Assembly (NCBI RefSeq): GCF_030445035.2
Contig: NC_080699.1
Coordinates: 8,184,001 to 8,248,000, forward strand
Length of the DNA stretch: 64,000 bases
Source of the DNA: Dasypus novemcinctus
Taxonomy: Eukaryota; Chordata; Mammalia; Cingulata; Dasypodidae
Direction of reading: 5' to 3'
Made by a program: the position numbers and the translations under genes. The notes below the pieces were generated by a model. It was given only the letters and a program-made list of their open reading frames with translations. It did no database searches and was not told where the DNA came from. This document shows positions 11,700 to 23,899 of the stretch, piece after piece (positions within the stretch are counted from its first letter, which is position 1; every line of letters begins with the position of its first letter).

Positions 11700-11800
11700 C
11701 CCCAATTTTTCAGGTCAAAGAAATTAGGACCTGAAGTATTTGGTTAAGCTTAAATGACTTAACCAAGATCACACAATGAAACTCAGACCTCCTGTCTCCT
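11700..11800 (+). mobile_element. Possible MIR fragment
   Basis: The segment 'gacttaaccaagatcacacaatgaaactcagacct' resembles the MIR core word order 'cttgcccaaggtcacacagct...'. It is short and diverged. Confidence 0.35.
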
Positions 11801-11893
11801 TCCATTTTCACTGGGAGACGAAGAGTTCCATGAGACACCTTAGCAGGAAAATGTTGCTATTTATTACCAAGATAAAAGAATTAAAATTTATTT

Positions 11894-12308
11894 GGGGGAA
11901 GCGGATGTGGCTCAGCTGATAGAGCAGCCACCTACCACGCAGGAGCTCGGATGTTCAAACCCCGGGCCTCCTTGACCCGTGTGGAGCTGGCCCATGCGCA
12001 GTGCTGATGCACGCAAGGAGTGCCCTGCCACGCAGGGGCGTCCCCCGCGTGGGGGAGCCCCACACGCAAGGAGTGCGCCCTGTAAGGAGAGCTGCCCAGC
12101 GCGAAAGAAAGTGCAGCCTGCCCAAGAGTGGGGCCACACACACGGAGAGGGGACACAACAAGATGATGCAACAAAGAGAGACACAGATTCCTGGTGCTGC
12201 TGGTAAGGATGGAAGCGGTCAGAAGAACACACAGAGAATGGACACAGAGAGCAGACAACGGAGTGGGTAGGGGAAGAGGAGAGAAACAAATAAATCTTTA
12301 AAAAAAAA
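11894..12308 (+). mobile_element. DAS-III-type tRNA-derived SINE
   Basis: Starts with ggggaagcggatgtggctcag and has a B box (tgttcaaacccc), the shared body and an A-rich tail (aaataaatctttaaaaa). A possible imperfect duplication is tatttgg/tacttgg. Confidence 0.9.
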
Positions 12309-12344
12309 CCTACTTGGTAACACACACATGCATATATTTATACA

Positions 12345-12375
12345 TACAAATATGTGTGTATATATATATAATTTT
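12345..12375. repeat. AT-rich microsatellite
   Basis: A short run of TA/TG dinucleotides (tgtgtgtatatatatata). It lies between a SINE and a small CpG-rich patch at 12425-12600 that has no gene I can recognise. Confidence 0.7.
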
Positions 12376-12817
12376 GAGTATTTATATAAAAGTTACTATT
12401 GAAAATAAGAAATTCCAGAATGTGAACCCCGCACTCGGGCAGCGCGGCGGGAGGCAAGGAGCCTGCGCCCACTCCGTGGAGGGCGGGCACGAGGGGGAGG
12501 CTGGAGGCCGCGTCTCCGCAGGGGTCAGCTCTGCCTTCGCAGCGCAGACGTACCCTCAGCACAGCGTCCACGAGCGGCGGCCACCGCCTGTCAGTGCCAC
12601 TTGATTGTCTGAATTTCACATCGTTTCCGTGTTTCATAAACATCTTTTGAATCTTTACAATCACTAAAGATGCAAAAAACGACTCTTACCTTGTGGACTG
12701 CACAAAAATGGGGTGGGCAGGATTTGGCGTCAGCCTTAGTGTGCTGACACCCCCAAACCCATTTCCAGGGGGGATGGCGGGCACTGCCGCAGCTCCCACA
12801 CGGTGTGTTTCTACAGC

Positions 12818-13012
12818 AGGGCTCCTTAGCCTCTTTTGTTCCAAGGACCCCTCTGCCAGTCAGGCAAAAACCACGGACACGTTCCAGGTCCACACTACAC
12901 TGTGTATTATTTAGTAAATATCTCACACCCGCACCAACAAGGCCCCACGAATATGACACTTTTTTGCATTTCAGCTCAAGCTCACAGACCCCTTGCTAAA
13001 CCCCTGTTCTAA
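12818..13012. mobile_element. Non-autonomous hAT-type element remnant
   Basis: Begins 'cagggctccttagcctc' and ends with 'cttgctaaacccctg', which look like eroded terminal inverted repeats. The interior phrases 'ttgttccaaggacccctctg' and 'ctcacagaccccttg' recall MER-type hAT elements. Family not assigned. Confidence 0.55.
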
Positions 13013-14346
13013 ATCCTGGTGATACTAGGTTCCTGGCTCGTTGGGCACTTACTCTAAATGTCTGTGCATCTGCCTTGAGTGACGGTTTGGCTTGATCTTG
13101 CCTTCCTTATCTTTCCACTAAAACGTTCCAGCATTTTATTCCTGTATCTACAGCCCAGAACCAACAGCTCCTGGTTGTTTATGAGTGGGCATTTGCACAG
13201 GCCGAACTCAGCCAACGAAGCATTTTGTCGTTTTGTTTTATTTTTCCCATTCGTAATTTAAATACCTCTTTTTTTTTTTCCTGAGCCAACATTTGAAAGT
13301 CAGAAGCTTTCACAATAAAATCTGGATTTCCAGCTTCTCTTGAAACCCTGGGAGACCTGGCCATGCCGGACAGGCCCCCAGTCTCCCTGGCAGCAACGGC
13401 AGTGGCCTTCAGAGGGCCACCAGGGCCCCCGGCACCTCCTCTCGCTTCCCTACCCCAGGACCAGGTTAGCTCACACGGGCAGGAGAGAAGAGAGAAGGAA
13501 ATGCGGCCTTGCAGGCCAAAAAGCCCCTGGCTGCTGTGCCCCTGTGCCGCTTGGCATCCACCTGCTCCCTGGAGGCCGCGGTGACTTTGACCTTGGTTTG
13601 GAACGCCCGCGGCTCTATCTTAGAGCTGTCACCTCCTCAGCACAGGAGGGCCTCTTTGCCTGGAGGACGTTGGCTGTAACTGCTAGGAAACGCTGCAGCT
13701 CTGGCCCGCCTGAGGGAGGAGGCCTTCTCCCTTGGTGCCTTCCTTTGCTCAGTCGGCTTCTGGGAACAGTCTCTTCTCCACCTCTGATTTCCTGTGAATT
13801 TCCCGCAGCAGAGGCGACCACCTCGGCCCCTGCGGCCGCCGCGGTTATCCCACGCCCAGCTCTGCTCCAGCTGCCCCTGGAGCCGGGCCCTGGTGACTTT
13901 CTCGTGGGGAGCCCGTGGGGTTCCCTCACTTCCCACATCATCCAGGTCCGCCCCTGGGCTCCTTGAGGCCGGTCTCCTTCTCCACTCGGCCCCCGGCCCA
14001 GCAGTCCGGGCTTTTTTTCCCCTCTCCTAAGTGACAGAATATTTTAAATCTGAAAGGCCAGGCCTGGTCTCTTAGCTGCCAGCCCCAAGGAGGGAGCTTT
14101 CCATTTGATGGAATCCTACCATGTCCCAGCGCCACGGCGGCTCTGCTGCGCTGCTCCTGTATTAAGCACATTTCCACGCATTTTTAAAGTCATTTAAAAT
14201 ACGCTTTCCTATAGAAGCAGAGTAACTCCAGGCTAGCCGTGCTTCATTCATTCAATAAGCATTTACTACGTGTACTTTCCATAGGGTCAGGCTCCACACA
14301 TGTCTCTGAAGACAAATAAGGCATCTCCACTCGCAGAGACCAGAGG
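13013..14346. other. Intergenic, GC-rich, no gene recognised
   Basis: 13330-14100 is GC-rich with scattered open frames on both strands, the largest 208 codons from 13340 on +. None shows a recognisable domain, and no splice-bounded exon is convincing. A short L2/MIR-like word 'ttcattcattcaataagcattt' lies at 14242-14265. Confidence 0.45.
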
Positions 14347-14758
14347 TGGGGAAGCGGACTTGGCCCAGTGGTTAGGGCGCCGTCTACCACATGGGAGGTC
14401 CACGGTTCAAACCCCGGGCCTCCTTGACCCGTGTGCAGCTGGCCCATGCGCAGTGCTGATGCGCGCAAGGAGTGCCGTGCCACACAGGGGTGTCCCCTGC
14501 ATAGGGGAGCCCCACGTGCAAGGAGTGCGCCCCGTAAGGAGAGCCGCCCAGCACGAAAGAGAGTGCAGCCTGCCCAGGAATGGCGCCACACACACGGAGA
14601 GCTGACACAGCAAGATGACGCAACAAAAAGAAACAGTTTCAGTGCCACTAATAAGGATAGAAGCGGTCACAGGGAAACACACAGTGAATGGACACAGAGA
14701 ACAGACAACTGGGAGGGGGGAAGGGGAGAGAAATAAATAAAAATAAATCTAAAAAAAA
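14347..14758 (+). mobile_element. DAS-III-type tRNA-derived SINE
   Basis: A complete element from ggggaagcggacttggcccag through the B box (ggttcaaaccc) to the A-rich tail (aaataaatctaaaaaaaaa). No clear target duplication remains. Confidence 0.9.
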
Positions 14759-14759
14759 A

Positions 14760-15640
14760 CACAACTAGATGTGCAGACACTGAAGGTACACTAAGACACA
14801 GTAAACGCCTAGCAGGTATGGTGAAAATAACAAGCAGGGTCTTTGGTCAGACAGGAATTCAGGTGACCGCAGCACTGAGCCTTCATCCAGGAAGAGTGGT
14901 CATCCCTCCTTCCCAGGCGGGTGTGAAAGCACGCGAGAATATACAGAAATTACTTGACATAGTTCTCGACCCATTCGAGGTGCTCGGTAAATAGCGGTGC
15001 CTGTAATAGGGGGCTAAAAAGTTTTGTGGGAACACAGAGGAAGGAGCGGGTACCTGGAAGAGTTTCTTGAAAGCTCTGCAAAGAAAGTGACGTTGGAGTT
15101 GGGTCTGGAGAGATGAACAGGACGTGGGAGGGCAGGAAGGAGAAGACAAGTCCAGGCAGTGGGCGAAGGGGACGGGCAGGAGGTATGCCAGCGGGGTCCC
15201 CTGGGAAGCAAGGCCAAGACAGGTTAGGGGCGCACGCGCTTCCCTGGGAAGCGAGGCCTGGGAAAAGCCTGGGGACTCGGATGGGGCAGCGCACAGCACG
15301 GCTATCTCTGAGATCTAGCTGGGATTTCCCATGGCTTCCCACAGCAGTGAGACTCAAGCCCAGGCCCTTTCCCACGGGCCCCAAGTCCCTCTTGACTTGG
15401 CCGTGCCCAGAGGGTACCCGGCAGGGTCTGGAGGCCTGGATGTCAACAGCGCCTGTCCAGGGACACCCTGCTCCAGCTTCCGTGTTCCTCCCCTTGTTAG
15501 CTACACACCCACACTTCCTCAGGGCTGCCAGCGGCTTTTCCACCCACCACCCTGGCACCCGGGCCCGCTTCCAGAAGCTTGTTTTCCCACTCTACCCAAA
15601 TTCCATCCTCCCTCAGCTCCCAGGACAGACGCCCAGCCCA
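14760..15640. other. Intergenic; possible L2 remnant, no gene
   Basis: Words such as 'gttgggtctggagagatgaacagg' and 'ccaggcagtgggcgaagg' at 15095-15170 suggest an eroded L2. The open frames (for example 222 codons at 15113) lack known domains and overlap each other on both strands. Confidence 0.4.
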
Positions 15641-15868
15641 GAGGTGACCCCGCCGATCTCTCCTGCTATTTTCTCTCACATCAGACTTTTGTCTTCATCC
15701 AGGACATTTACCACAATTTGTAAATCAGGATTTATCCGAACATTTACTGGTTTATTGTCTTTCTTTCTTACTATACTGTAAAGTCCATATACTCTATACC
15801 CAGCAACTAGCAAAGTGCCTACAAGGTATTTTGTGTACGCTCAAAAATACTTGTTGAATGAATTAGTG
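15640..15868 (+). mobile_element. L2 LINE 3' end
   Basis: Ends with the L2 signature 'caactagcaaagtgcctac' followed by 'tacttgttgaatgaatt'. Upstream is the expected 'tttactggtttattgtc' phrase. Confidence 0.65.
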
Positions 15869-16129
15869 CAGCAATTTGGAAGACGCCTGGGTTTGGGGAC
15901 GCTGATGCCTGCGCACTTAGAGCCTAAATTCCAGTGGACTTCACAATGTTAATCACTTGTCACTGTTATTTATTTTATTATTGATTGCCCCCAATTTTTA
16001 GTCATCAACGTTTTCTCGGAGATGATCTTACAACTGTTTTGCCATGTAGACTATCTTAAAGTCAATTATTGAGCTAACTAAAAAGGAAATTTACATTTCT
16101 AAATCATCTTTAACATTTTTTAATCACTG

Positions 16130-16680
16130 GGCCCCTGCCCGTTCCTCTCCCTCCACCCCCGCCCAGCTCCTGCCGCTCTCAGCCTCAATCACCTCTCCCA
16201 GGCAGTCTTCCTTGTTCTCCGCAGCGCTCCTGGCTCTGCCCCCCCCTTCCGGCCTGGGTGCCTGCTGCGCCCGCTCCCACATGGCTCCCTCCCTCAATCC
16301 AGGCCAGCTCCTCAGGGGCTCCTGGAGGCTCCTGGAGGAAATTCCCGCTCCCCACCCCTGCTCTCCACCTCTCCAGCCGCTGTTTTCCTGCAGAGAACGT
16401 CCACTTCTTGTTTCCCTGACAAAGTCTGTCTCCCCATTATGAGGGCAGGCTCAGCTCCCTGAGGGCAGATTCGCGGCCTGCTTTGCTCACAGTGGCTCCC
16501 GTGGCCTGCTTTGCTCGCAGTGGCTTCCGTGGCCTGCTTTGCTCACAGTGGCTCCCGTGGCCTGCTTTGCTCACAGTGGCTCCCATGGCCTGCTTTGCTC
16601 ACAGTGGCTCCCGTGGCCTGCTTTGCTCACAGTGGCTTCCAGCCCCTAGAAAAGAGCCCCTAGTAAATGCTGTTGAATGA
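16130..16680 (+). mobile_element. L2 LINE 3' end with an internal minisatellite
   Basis: The flanks follow L2 order: cytosine-rich text, 'gacaaagtctgtctcccc', 'atgagggcaggc', and after the tandem block 'cccctagtaaatgctgttgaatgaatgg'. The central part is expanded into the 28-bp tandem array at 16475-16642. Confidence 0.6.
16475..16642. repeat. 28-bp minisatellite, six units
   Basis: The word ggcctgctttgctcacagtgg repeats with starts at 16475, 16503, 16531, 16559, 16587 and 16615, an exact 28-bp period. Units differ by single bases (cgcag/cacag, ttccgtg/tcccgtg, cccatgg). It sits inside an L2 3' end, whose 'ctgctttgttcac' phrase is the likely founder unit. Confidence 0.92.
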
Positions 16681-18060
16681 ATGGATGCCATAGGAGTTCT
16701 GGCCCCCAGAGAAGGTTTGCTTCAACAGGAACAAGAGCAGGCCCCTCTAGCAGCAGCAACTGCCCCCCCATAAAAGCTGCCTTCTGGAAGGCGAGGGGCA
16801 GAGGGTACAATTCCCCTAGCAAACGCAGCCACCGCCTTCTCCCCCCGGAAGGGCATATTCTGAGCCAATTTAGATGACCTTCTGAGTCTTGCGGTCCCTC
16901 CCACCTCCTTCCTCCTGCAGAGAGTGTGGAGTCAGCAGCCGTGAGAAGGTTAAGGAGCTTCTGGTGGAGGGACAGCCCGGAAACAGAGGGCAGCGCTCAG
17001 GGCGGGTCAGCTTGGTCTCGCACTCAAAGCCCCGTGTGCTCAGAGCACCACCGTTGTCTTGGGTCCAGTTCTCAGCACAAGAAGCATTTCTTGGGCCATT
17101 TTGAATGTCCTGAATTTCTAAGAAAAATTAGGGAGATTTCCGTTACAAGGAAACAGCTGATTAGACCCACAACGTCCAACAGAGCACCTCCCTATCGGCG
17201 GTTTTCACCTGCTCACTCTAGTCTAAGAACAGAGACGCAAGCGCTGGAGAATCCAGGGAGCTGTACTGGAGACACAGCACTTCAGTTCTTCTTCTCGGTA
17301 TTTCCCAGCCCTAACTAGGGCCCTGTTTTCTTTCTTGTGTTATTAATTGGGCAATGACATGTCTTCAATTCTTGTTGTCAGATATGATTGAACACAAGCC
17401 TCTCCCATTAGCATTTCTGTTTAAACGTTGTCAGTGCAATGCTGAGCTGGCTATATTCAAAGTAATTAATTGCGAAGACAGTTACAATTCAGGCAGGTGT
17501 TTAAAAATTTGAGACTTTGTGAAAAGTTAATATATTTTTTAAAAAACCACCTGAAATTCCCCGAAATATCTTGACCTTTAGTAACCAAACTTCAATACAT
17601 GATTTCATACTTATGATAAAATTGTGCTCTGAATTGACTTAAAAATGTTTTAGTTTCTTTTTTAGAGTTTCATAGTCTTTGGGACTATACTAAGAAAAGG
17701 AAAGAAAAGTAAAAACTCCACAAATTAAATTACGTAGGTGTTTTTTTTACTAAAAAACAGAGCAACCATCCTGAACCATCACTTCCAGGTTTTGCTTTCT
17801 TCCACTAGAAGGTGCTAATCCGTCAGCCAAAAGTTCATTGTCTAATGCTTTATCTGTAACAAAATATGCAAAGAAACCCAGGTAGGTCGTGGGGAAATAT
17901 ATTTGTATTTGTATGTTTATTTTTGCAAAATCAACTGATAGTAATTTGATCTGAAAAGACTACATATAAAGGTCCATTTTCACTCTAAGATTCTAACTGG
18001 AAAATAATCATAAATTTTGTTAATTTCAGTCTAGAAAAGTAATATAAAGGAACACAATAC
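16681..18060. other. Intergenic, no gene recognised
   Basis: GC-rich to about 17320 and AT-rich afterwards. Short open frames at 16889 and 16926 have no recognisable domains. No RNA gene or promoter signature is visible. Confidence 0.45.
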
Positions 18061-18089
18061 ATACAAAAACAATAAAATGATCAATTAGG

Positions 18090-18600
18090 AGAATCTGTTT
18101 AGTCTCTTAAATGTAAAAATTAGCTAGATGTATACTCTTGGACACAGTGATAATGCTTCTGGAGATTTGTACCAAGTAAAATATCAGAAAAAAAAAAAGT
18201 GAATGGATGAGATGTTCATTTTAACATTGTCTAAAATATAAACTGAAAACAATCTACATGTCTGACTGAAAAGAACAAGAATAAATGTCTGACTAAAGGG
18301 GACTAGATACACTGTGGTGCCTACATCTAGCAAAATACTGTGCTACCATGAAAAATGATGGTATAGATCTGTGTTTATTGATGTGGAAAGATGTCCATGC
18401 GATATTATTAAGCTAAAAAGAGAGGTTAAAAATAATGATTTAATATCATCCTATTTAGAATATTATGACAGAAAAAAGCATGGAAAAATACTCAACGAAA
18501 TGATGGTCTCTAGGTGACGGGATTATTTGTCATCTTTATTTTCTGGATGGGTAATCTTAAGAAGGAACTCAACCTCTCTGGATCTTTGAATTTCAGCAGC
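18090..18600 (+). mobile_element. Old L1 3' end remnant
   Basis: Diverged phrases such as 'ctagatacactgtggtgcc', 'aatactgtgctaccatgaaaa' and 'gatgtggaaagatgtcc' follow the L1 3' order. No coding remains. Confidence 0.5.
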
Positions 18601-19790
18601 AGCAAAAGGGAGGTAACAACACTTGCTACCTGCTGGGTAATGTGAGCACTCAATTTATTCATAAATGTAAAGAACGTAGAAAAGTGCAGAACACACAAGT
18701 ACTCAAAAACATTAGCTATTATCACTATTTTCCTCATTGTATTTTCTGATTTTTGAAGGTGTGTGAAGATAATAAGAAAAGACAAATAAAACTAATGAAG
18801 AAACAACAGCTAGTTTACACAGGGGAAGAGAGAATTGGGCTTATTCCAATTTTGTAACTAATGTTCCATAAGAATTTTGTCACTTAATTCTCATTTACCC
18901 AGAAACTTAAAATGATCAGATTTTTTTTTTTTTGATGTTTAATGTTCTACCTATTCTAAAAAAGAATGCTCTTACCATATATGGATTAATTCCAGCATTA
19001 GATTCCTTCTGTCAATTCAGGTTAAAGGATAAAAACTAAACATTATTAAGGCCTGCCGATAGCAAAAGCTCAAATATGTCATAAGCATAGCGAGAGACAA
19101 TTCAGGAAGGCATTCGAGCATTTACCCCAGAATTCTCTGTAGGTAAGCGATAATCTTTGTTTGGAACAAAGACACTTTGAAAGATAGACTTAGGGATAGA
19201 GGGAGGATACCAAGAACCTGAGCGTAGATGGGGCCTGACAGAGGAAAAGAATGTGGTGCTCTACAGAGTGAGGGAAAGAGGAGAAGGGAAGAGAGGAGGG
19301 GAGGAGAGGGAGAGGAGGAGAGCGCAGCGAAGGAGAGGAGAGGGAGCAGGAGCAGGAGCTGCCCGGAGGACAGGAGGAGCGCCTGCAGGGGCCACAGAAG
19401 CGGCGACCTCCTTGGGGGCGGTGGGTAGTGTGGCCCAGCACAGCGACTCCGTCCAGACGATGTCCTCTGCTTGGTGGAAGATGAAGGGGCTGACCTGCAC
19501 ATCTGGGCTGATGCTGTAGAAAAATAGCATGTACAGATACGGGATTCCTAAGGTGTAGGGATCAGGCCAGAGAAGTTTCCAGAAGTGTATTGAAATCGTA
19601 GACATCCAGGCCTCTAAACTTGGGGTTCAAGTCAGTCTAGATCTCAAGGGACAGGGAGCCCCAGGTAGCATTCAGGTCACGTAAATCTGGGGATGGGGCA
19701 CAGAGGGAGAAATACCATGCATATAGGTGAGGAAAGAGAATTGGATAGAGAGCGCTGGATTCCACTCATGAAAATCCCAACTACATTTGT
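18601..19790. other. Intergenic, includes a GA-rich tract
   Basis: A purine-rich tract runs from about 19262 to 19365 (repeated agggag/gaggag words). Open frames on the opposite strand here are low-complexity artefacts. No gene is recognised. Confidence 0.45.
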
Positions 19791-19801
19791 ATCTTTAATA
19801 C

Positions 19802-20205
19802 AATTTTTCTTTAAGATTTATTTTTATTTATTTCTCTCCACCCTCCCCTCCCACCCCAGTTGTCTGCTCTCTGCATCCATTCACTGTGTATTCTTCTGTG
19901 TCCGCTTGTATTCTTGTCAGGGGCATCGGGAATCTGTGCTTCTTTTTGTCGCCTCATCTTGTGTCAGCTCTCCGTGTGTGTGGTGCCGCTCCTGGGCAGG
20001 CTGCACTTTTTTCACGTGGGGCGGCTCTCCTTATGGGGTGCACTCCTTGTGCGTGGGGCTCCCCTATGCATGGCACGGCACTCCTTGTGCGCATCAGCAC
20101 TGCACATGGACCAGCTCCACACGGGTCAAGGAGGCCCGGGGTTTGAACCACGGACCTCCCATGTGGTAGGCGGACACTCTATCCATTGAGCCAAATCTGC
20201 TTCCC
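19802..20205 (-). mobile_element. DAS-III-type tRNA-derived SINE
   Basis: A complete inverted element: the tail is at 19802 (ttaagatttatttttattt) and the head at 20180-20205. It is flanked by a perfect 10-bp duplication, tctttaatac, at 19792-19801 and 20206-20215. The B box reads as ggtttgaacc on the + strand. Confidence 0.95.
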
Positions 20206-20424
20206 TCTTTAATACTATAATTGCCATGTTTCATGCAAAAATAGAATCTCTTCTGATTCCTTCCTGCTTCGGGTTAGTAGTTGAATGTGTTAGCTGCTAT
20301 CCCTGACAATTAGATATCTTTAGTCATAGGAAACTCAGTGATGTTTGGGGGATGTCCTCTCCATTTATGAGCACTTTTGTGATTAGGGAGTTCTACATAG
20401 GAAAGAAAAAATTCTTTCATCTAT

Positions 20425-20590
20425 TTACCTAACCAATATTGATTAGTTGACTACCGTGTGCCAAGCACTGTTCTATGAACTGGGGACACAAAGTCCTTGC
20501 TCTCATGGGACACGACTTCCATTGGGGCACAGACTAAGCAAATAGAAGATGTGTCTATGTCAGGTGGTGATAAGGACTAAAAAAGAAAAG
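20425..20590 (+). mobile_element. L2-type LINE fragment
   Basis: Contains 'gtgtgccaagcactgttctatgaactgggg' and 'gtccttgctctcatggg', the usual L2 wording around 'gccaggcactgttctaggc'. The remainder up to about 21330 holds nothing I recognise. Confidence 0.6.
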
Positions 20591-21334
20591 AAACTGCACC
20601 TCGGGGTAGACGTAGGGATAGCCACGTAAATTTGTTGCGCATCCGCTTGTAGATGGTTGTAGGTCCCACAGTGTAAACGAGACAGCCCTGTGGCCCTCCA
20701 ATAAAGCAGGCGTGACGGTGAAGATTCATGCAGCTTGCATTTCTGTCCTCTGGGGTGGAAAGTCTCTTTTCCTCGGCAAGCTTGCTTTTTTTCCCCTTTT
20801 TGTATTTGAAGATCCCTATTCTTTATGGCACACCGGACAGTGAGCACCTACCAACCCTGGTGGGAGCAGATCCCTCAGTGCAGTGAGGCGGCAGTGGGCA
20901 GAGGCGCTGCTGGGACCGTGCCCTGGTAAGAGTGGCATCAGCAGAGACAGCCATCACTCACCAGCAGGAGCAGAAGCCGCATCCGCCACGCCAGATTAAT
21001 GGGGGAGCCTCCCGGGGTGCCCCGGGGAAGGGACTGGCTGAGGTCTAGAGTCCCGGTAATTAGAGATGCCAGAGCCTGCAGAGAGCCCTGACCTGTTTTC
21101 CTGGGAGGACGCCCGCTCCCCGCACCCCTCCTACTGTACCCCAAGCTGGTGTGGCCAGGGGAAGCCACGTTACACTACAAAGCCTCATCTCTGAAATGCC
21201 AATCTCGAGCTGCTTTATGCATTGGTGAAATAAATTCAGGCCATAAATCTCATTTGTTGAGCTCTTCTTGAATTCTATGGCTATTTTCTGATTTACTGGC
21301 TATCCATTCCAGATTTCTGTCATTTGTAAAAAAG

Positions 21335-21613
21335 ATGGGCAGTGTCTTCACCCAATCAATTACTTTCGTTAAAAACGTTGCAAAGGGCAGATTTGAAATC
21401 AGGCCCAAGGTGTCTGTCCAGAGATACTGTCAAAATCTTCTGCAAGGCGTAAAGAATCTGTTGAGCAAGTATCATGTTGTTCTAAACTTCCAGGAACAAA
21501 TTGATGCTACTTACCCCATCATCCAGTATGTTTCTCTCCATCTTGCCACAAAGATATGGCCAGAAGTGTCAAATGCTTTGATGAAACGCAAACGTCTGCA
21601 CATCATCTCCTGA
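21335..21613 (+). other. Unrecognised 92-codon open frame
   Basis: An ATG-to-stop frame of 92 residues with mixed, non-repetitive composition and a C-terminal basic patch (MKRKR). I do not recognise the protein. There is no splice signal, CpG island or poly(A) tail next to it. It could be a chance frame, a fragment of an unknown processed pseudogene, or part of an old transposon. The window gives no support for expression. Confidence 0.2.
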
Positions 21614-21929
21614 GCCTCAGAAGCTCATCAAAACAGGAAGTGGGGTCGGAGGACCCAGATTGTGCCTCATGATTGCAAGCTTTCTCATGGCAACCAACCT
21701 CATTTTCTAAAAGCTAGCACGCTGCCATTTGGCCAAGGCTTACTAGAGCCTGGCTTCAGAGGTTATGACATTTATTTAATCGGAATTATCTTCAGCATCT
21801 CCCGCCATCCCCCTTTTGAAAACCAGAATGTTTCAGTTCTTCCATATTTTGTGTGATTGATGTCAATGGTGAGGGAATATCTTCTGCAGTGTTTTTAAAA
21901 TCATTCGTCCATGAAAAGAAACACGAATC

Positions 21930-22430
21930 GTTCAGACACACTCTTAGGTAAAGAACTGGAAGCAGGGACTCGAAATTAGAATGTGTACCCCAATGTTCAT
22001 AGCACTGTTATCTGCAACAACCAAGTGTCATTCAGAGATGAATAAACAAAATGCGGGGTCGCCATACAACAGAAGACTAGAAATGAATGAAGAAAGGAAG
22101 GAAGCTCTGATACATGCGACCATGCGGATGAACCTCGAAGATATGCAAAATGAAATAAGCCAGACACACCACTATTGTGTAGGATTCCAGTTATACGCTA
22201 GATCTAGAATAAGCAAATCAATAGAAAGTAGATTAGAGGTTACCAAAGCCTGGGGTAGGTCATGGGTGCTTAATAGGTAAAGAGTTGCTGTTGTCCATGA
22301 TGAAGAAGTTTTATTAATGGTAGCTAGTGATGGTAGCACAACATTGTAGTTATTGAATTGTACCTTTAGAAGAGGTTAAAATGGCAAATTTTATATATAT
22401 GTTATCACAATTACAAATATTATTTAGAGT
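21930..22430 (+). mobile_element. L1 3' end
   Basis: Phrases 'gtaccccaatgttcatagc', 'gagatgaataaacaaaatg', 'tgaacctcgaagatatgc' and 'gggtaggtcatgggtgc' follow the older L1 3' UTR order, ending 'gaattgtacctttagaagagg' with an AT-rich tail. Confidence 0.65.
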
Positions 22431-22814
22431 TGCTATTTGCTTTTCCTGTGGCCCCTCATTTGTGTTCCTCTCCATTTCCTTCTTGGTTTGCCCCATCCTC
22501 TTCACCCCACCCTGCAGCGGAGTCTACCCACGTAGCTGCGGCCAAATGAAGGGGCTGAAAAGCTGCAGCTGCAGCCGGATAGCCTGGCTTAGCCGAGCAG
22601 CGAGGGACAGCAGGATGAATCCAAGCTAACGCCCCTCGAGGGAACCACGGCCACCGCGCTGCAAACAACTAGGAAGCAAAGCTGGGGTTCAGGAGCCAGC
22701 CCCTGGGACCCAGCAGTGAGACCCAAGGCTGTGGTCGAGCACAGTGTCAGCAGCCACTGGCGCCCCGGCGCACGTGAAGTGTACCGCTAAGAAACTGCGT
22801 TTTTAATTGCAGTT

Positions 22815-22995
22815 TAAGTTTTTTTTAACTTTTTATTTTGAAATAATTTCAAACTTAGAGGACAGCTGCAAATACAATGCAAAACCCATACGGATAATCC
22901 CACCAGATTCCTCACCCAACTTGGAACATTTTGTTCCACTTGCTCTTTCATTCGATCTAACCATCTATCTACCCATACACCCACCTATCCATAAT
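22815..22995 (-). mobile_element. Old L1 3' fragment, inverted
   Basis: 'tttttattttgaaataatttcaaacttaga' followed by 'atcccaccagattcctcaccc' resembles the inverted 3' region of older L1 families. The 22431-22814 flank has no recognised feature. Confidence 0.5.
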
Positions 22996-23899
22996 TTCAG
23001 TTTAATTTTTATTAATTTTATTGAAATTTAAAAACTAAAGCCGAGGAAAATGGTTTCCATTAAATACAACTTTATTGTTTGAGCAGCACTACATTTCACT
23101 TTAACTGTTGTGAAATACTGTCGTGACATTGTAGCATGTGTGCTTAGTGCAGGTGTCATTTCAAGTATTACACATAAGCACATCACTGATTCAGCTGGTA
23201 TTAACAAAATGATTCGGTTTAATTACTTTTCCTACACACCAATGTAACATTTTAAAGTATTTACTTACATACAGACTGCACAAGATAGTTACAGATAGTT
23301 TTGTAAACCGTAATTGGTAATTACATTGTAATACTTGTTTTAGTGATAACAAAATAGAACTATTATTCTAATTTAAAAAATTTGTACGGACAAAATTTTA
23401 AGTTTAAAACTAAGGCATACTAGTGATGCGGAATCAAATGGAGGTGCAGAGGCTAGTACTACAGTCAGAACAGTAAAAAAAAAACTAAGAAATCACAATG
23501 AATAGCAATAGCAATTTGCTGTGGCAGAGCAAAATAATAAAACTTGTGCAAAATTTTTCAAAATAATAAAGGAGAGATAGGGAGATTTTCAGAAAATACA
23601 AAGTGAATTTGATAAGAAGTTTCCTCTCAATAGTCAAAACAGTATTTGAAAAAAAGAAATTAATCCCCTGAAATCAGATCTAACAAAAGTTTTAAAAATT
23701 ACTTTTAACAGGATCTGAGTTTGTAACTTATAGCCAAAAGCTATAAAATGGCTTGAATTCTAGCATAGACAAAAAAATTTTTTTAGATGGAGATGTAGTA
23801 GAAGAAATTTTAATTTCAGTTATGGAAATTGTGTTAGAAAAGAGTAAAAATGATATTTTACAAAAATAAAATACTTTCAACCTTAAGCTGCCCAATGCT

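Noticed and set aside
10416-11747. Long proline-rich and glycine-rich open frames (up to 443 codons) on both strands
   Set aside because: They are produced by the 29-bp minisatellite, which keeps all frames free of stops. No domain, start context or splice structure supports a gene.
13340-13966. 208-codon frame in GC-rich DNA
   Set aside because: Equally long frames exist on the opposite strand. Low-complexity Pro/Ser/Arg composition and no known domain; probably a GC effect.
16475-16642. CRISPR-like regularly spaced repeats
   Set aside because: The 28-bp units are directly adjacent without spacers, in a mammalian L2. It is a minisatellite.
19122-19605. 114-126-codon minus-strand frames
   Set aside because: They run through a GA/CT-rich tract and have no recognisable domain. 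I could not identify a parent gene.
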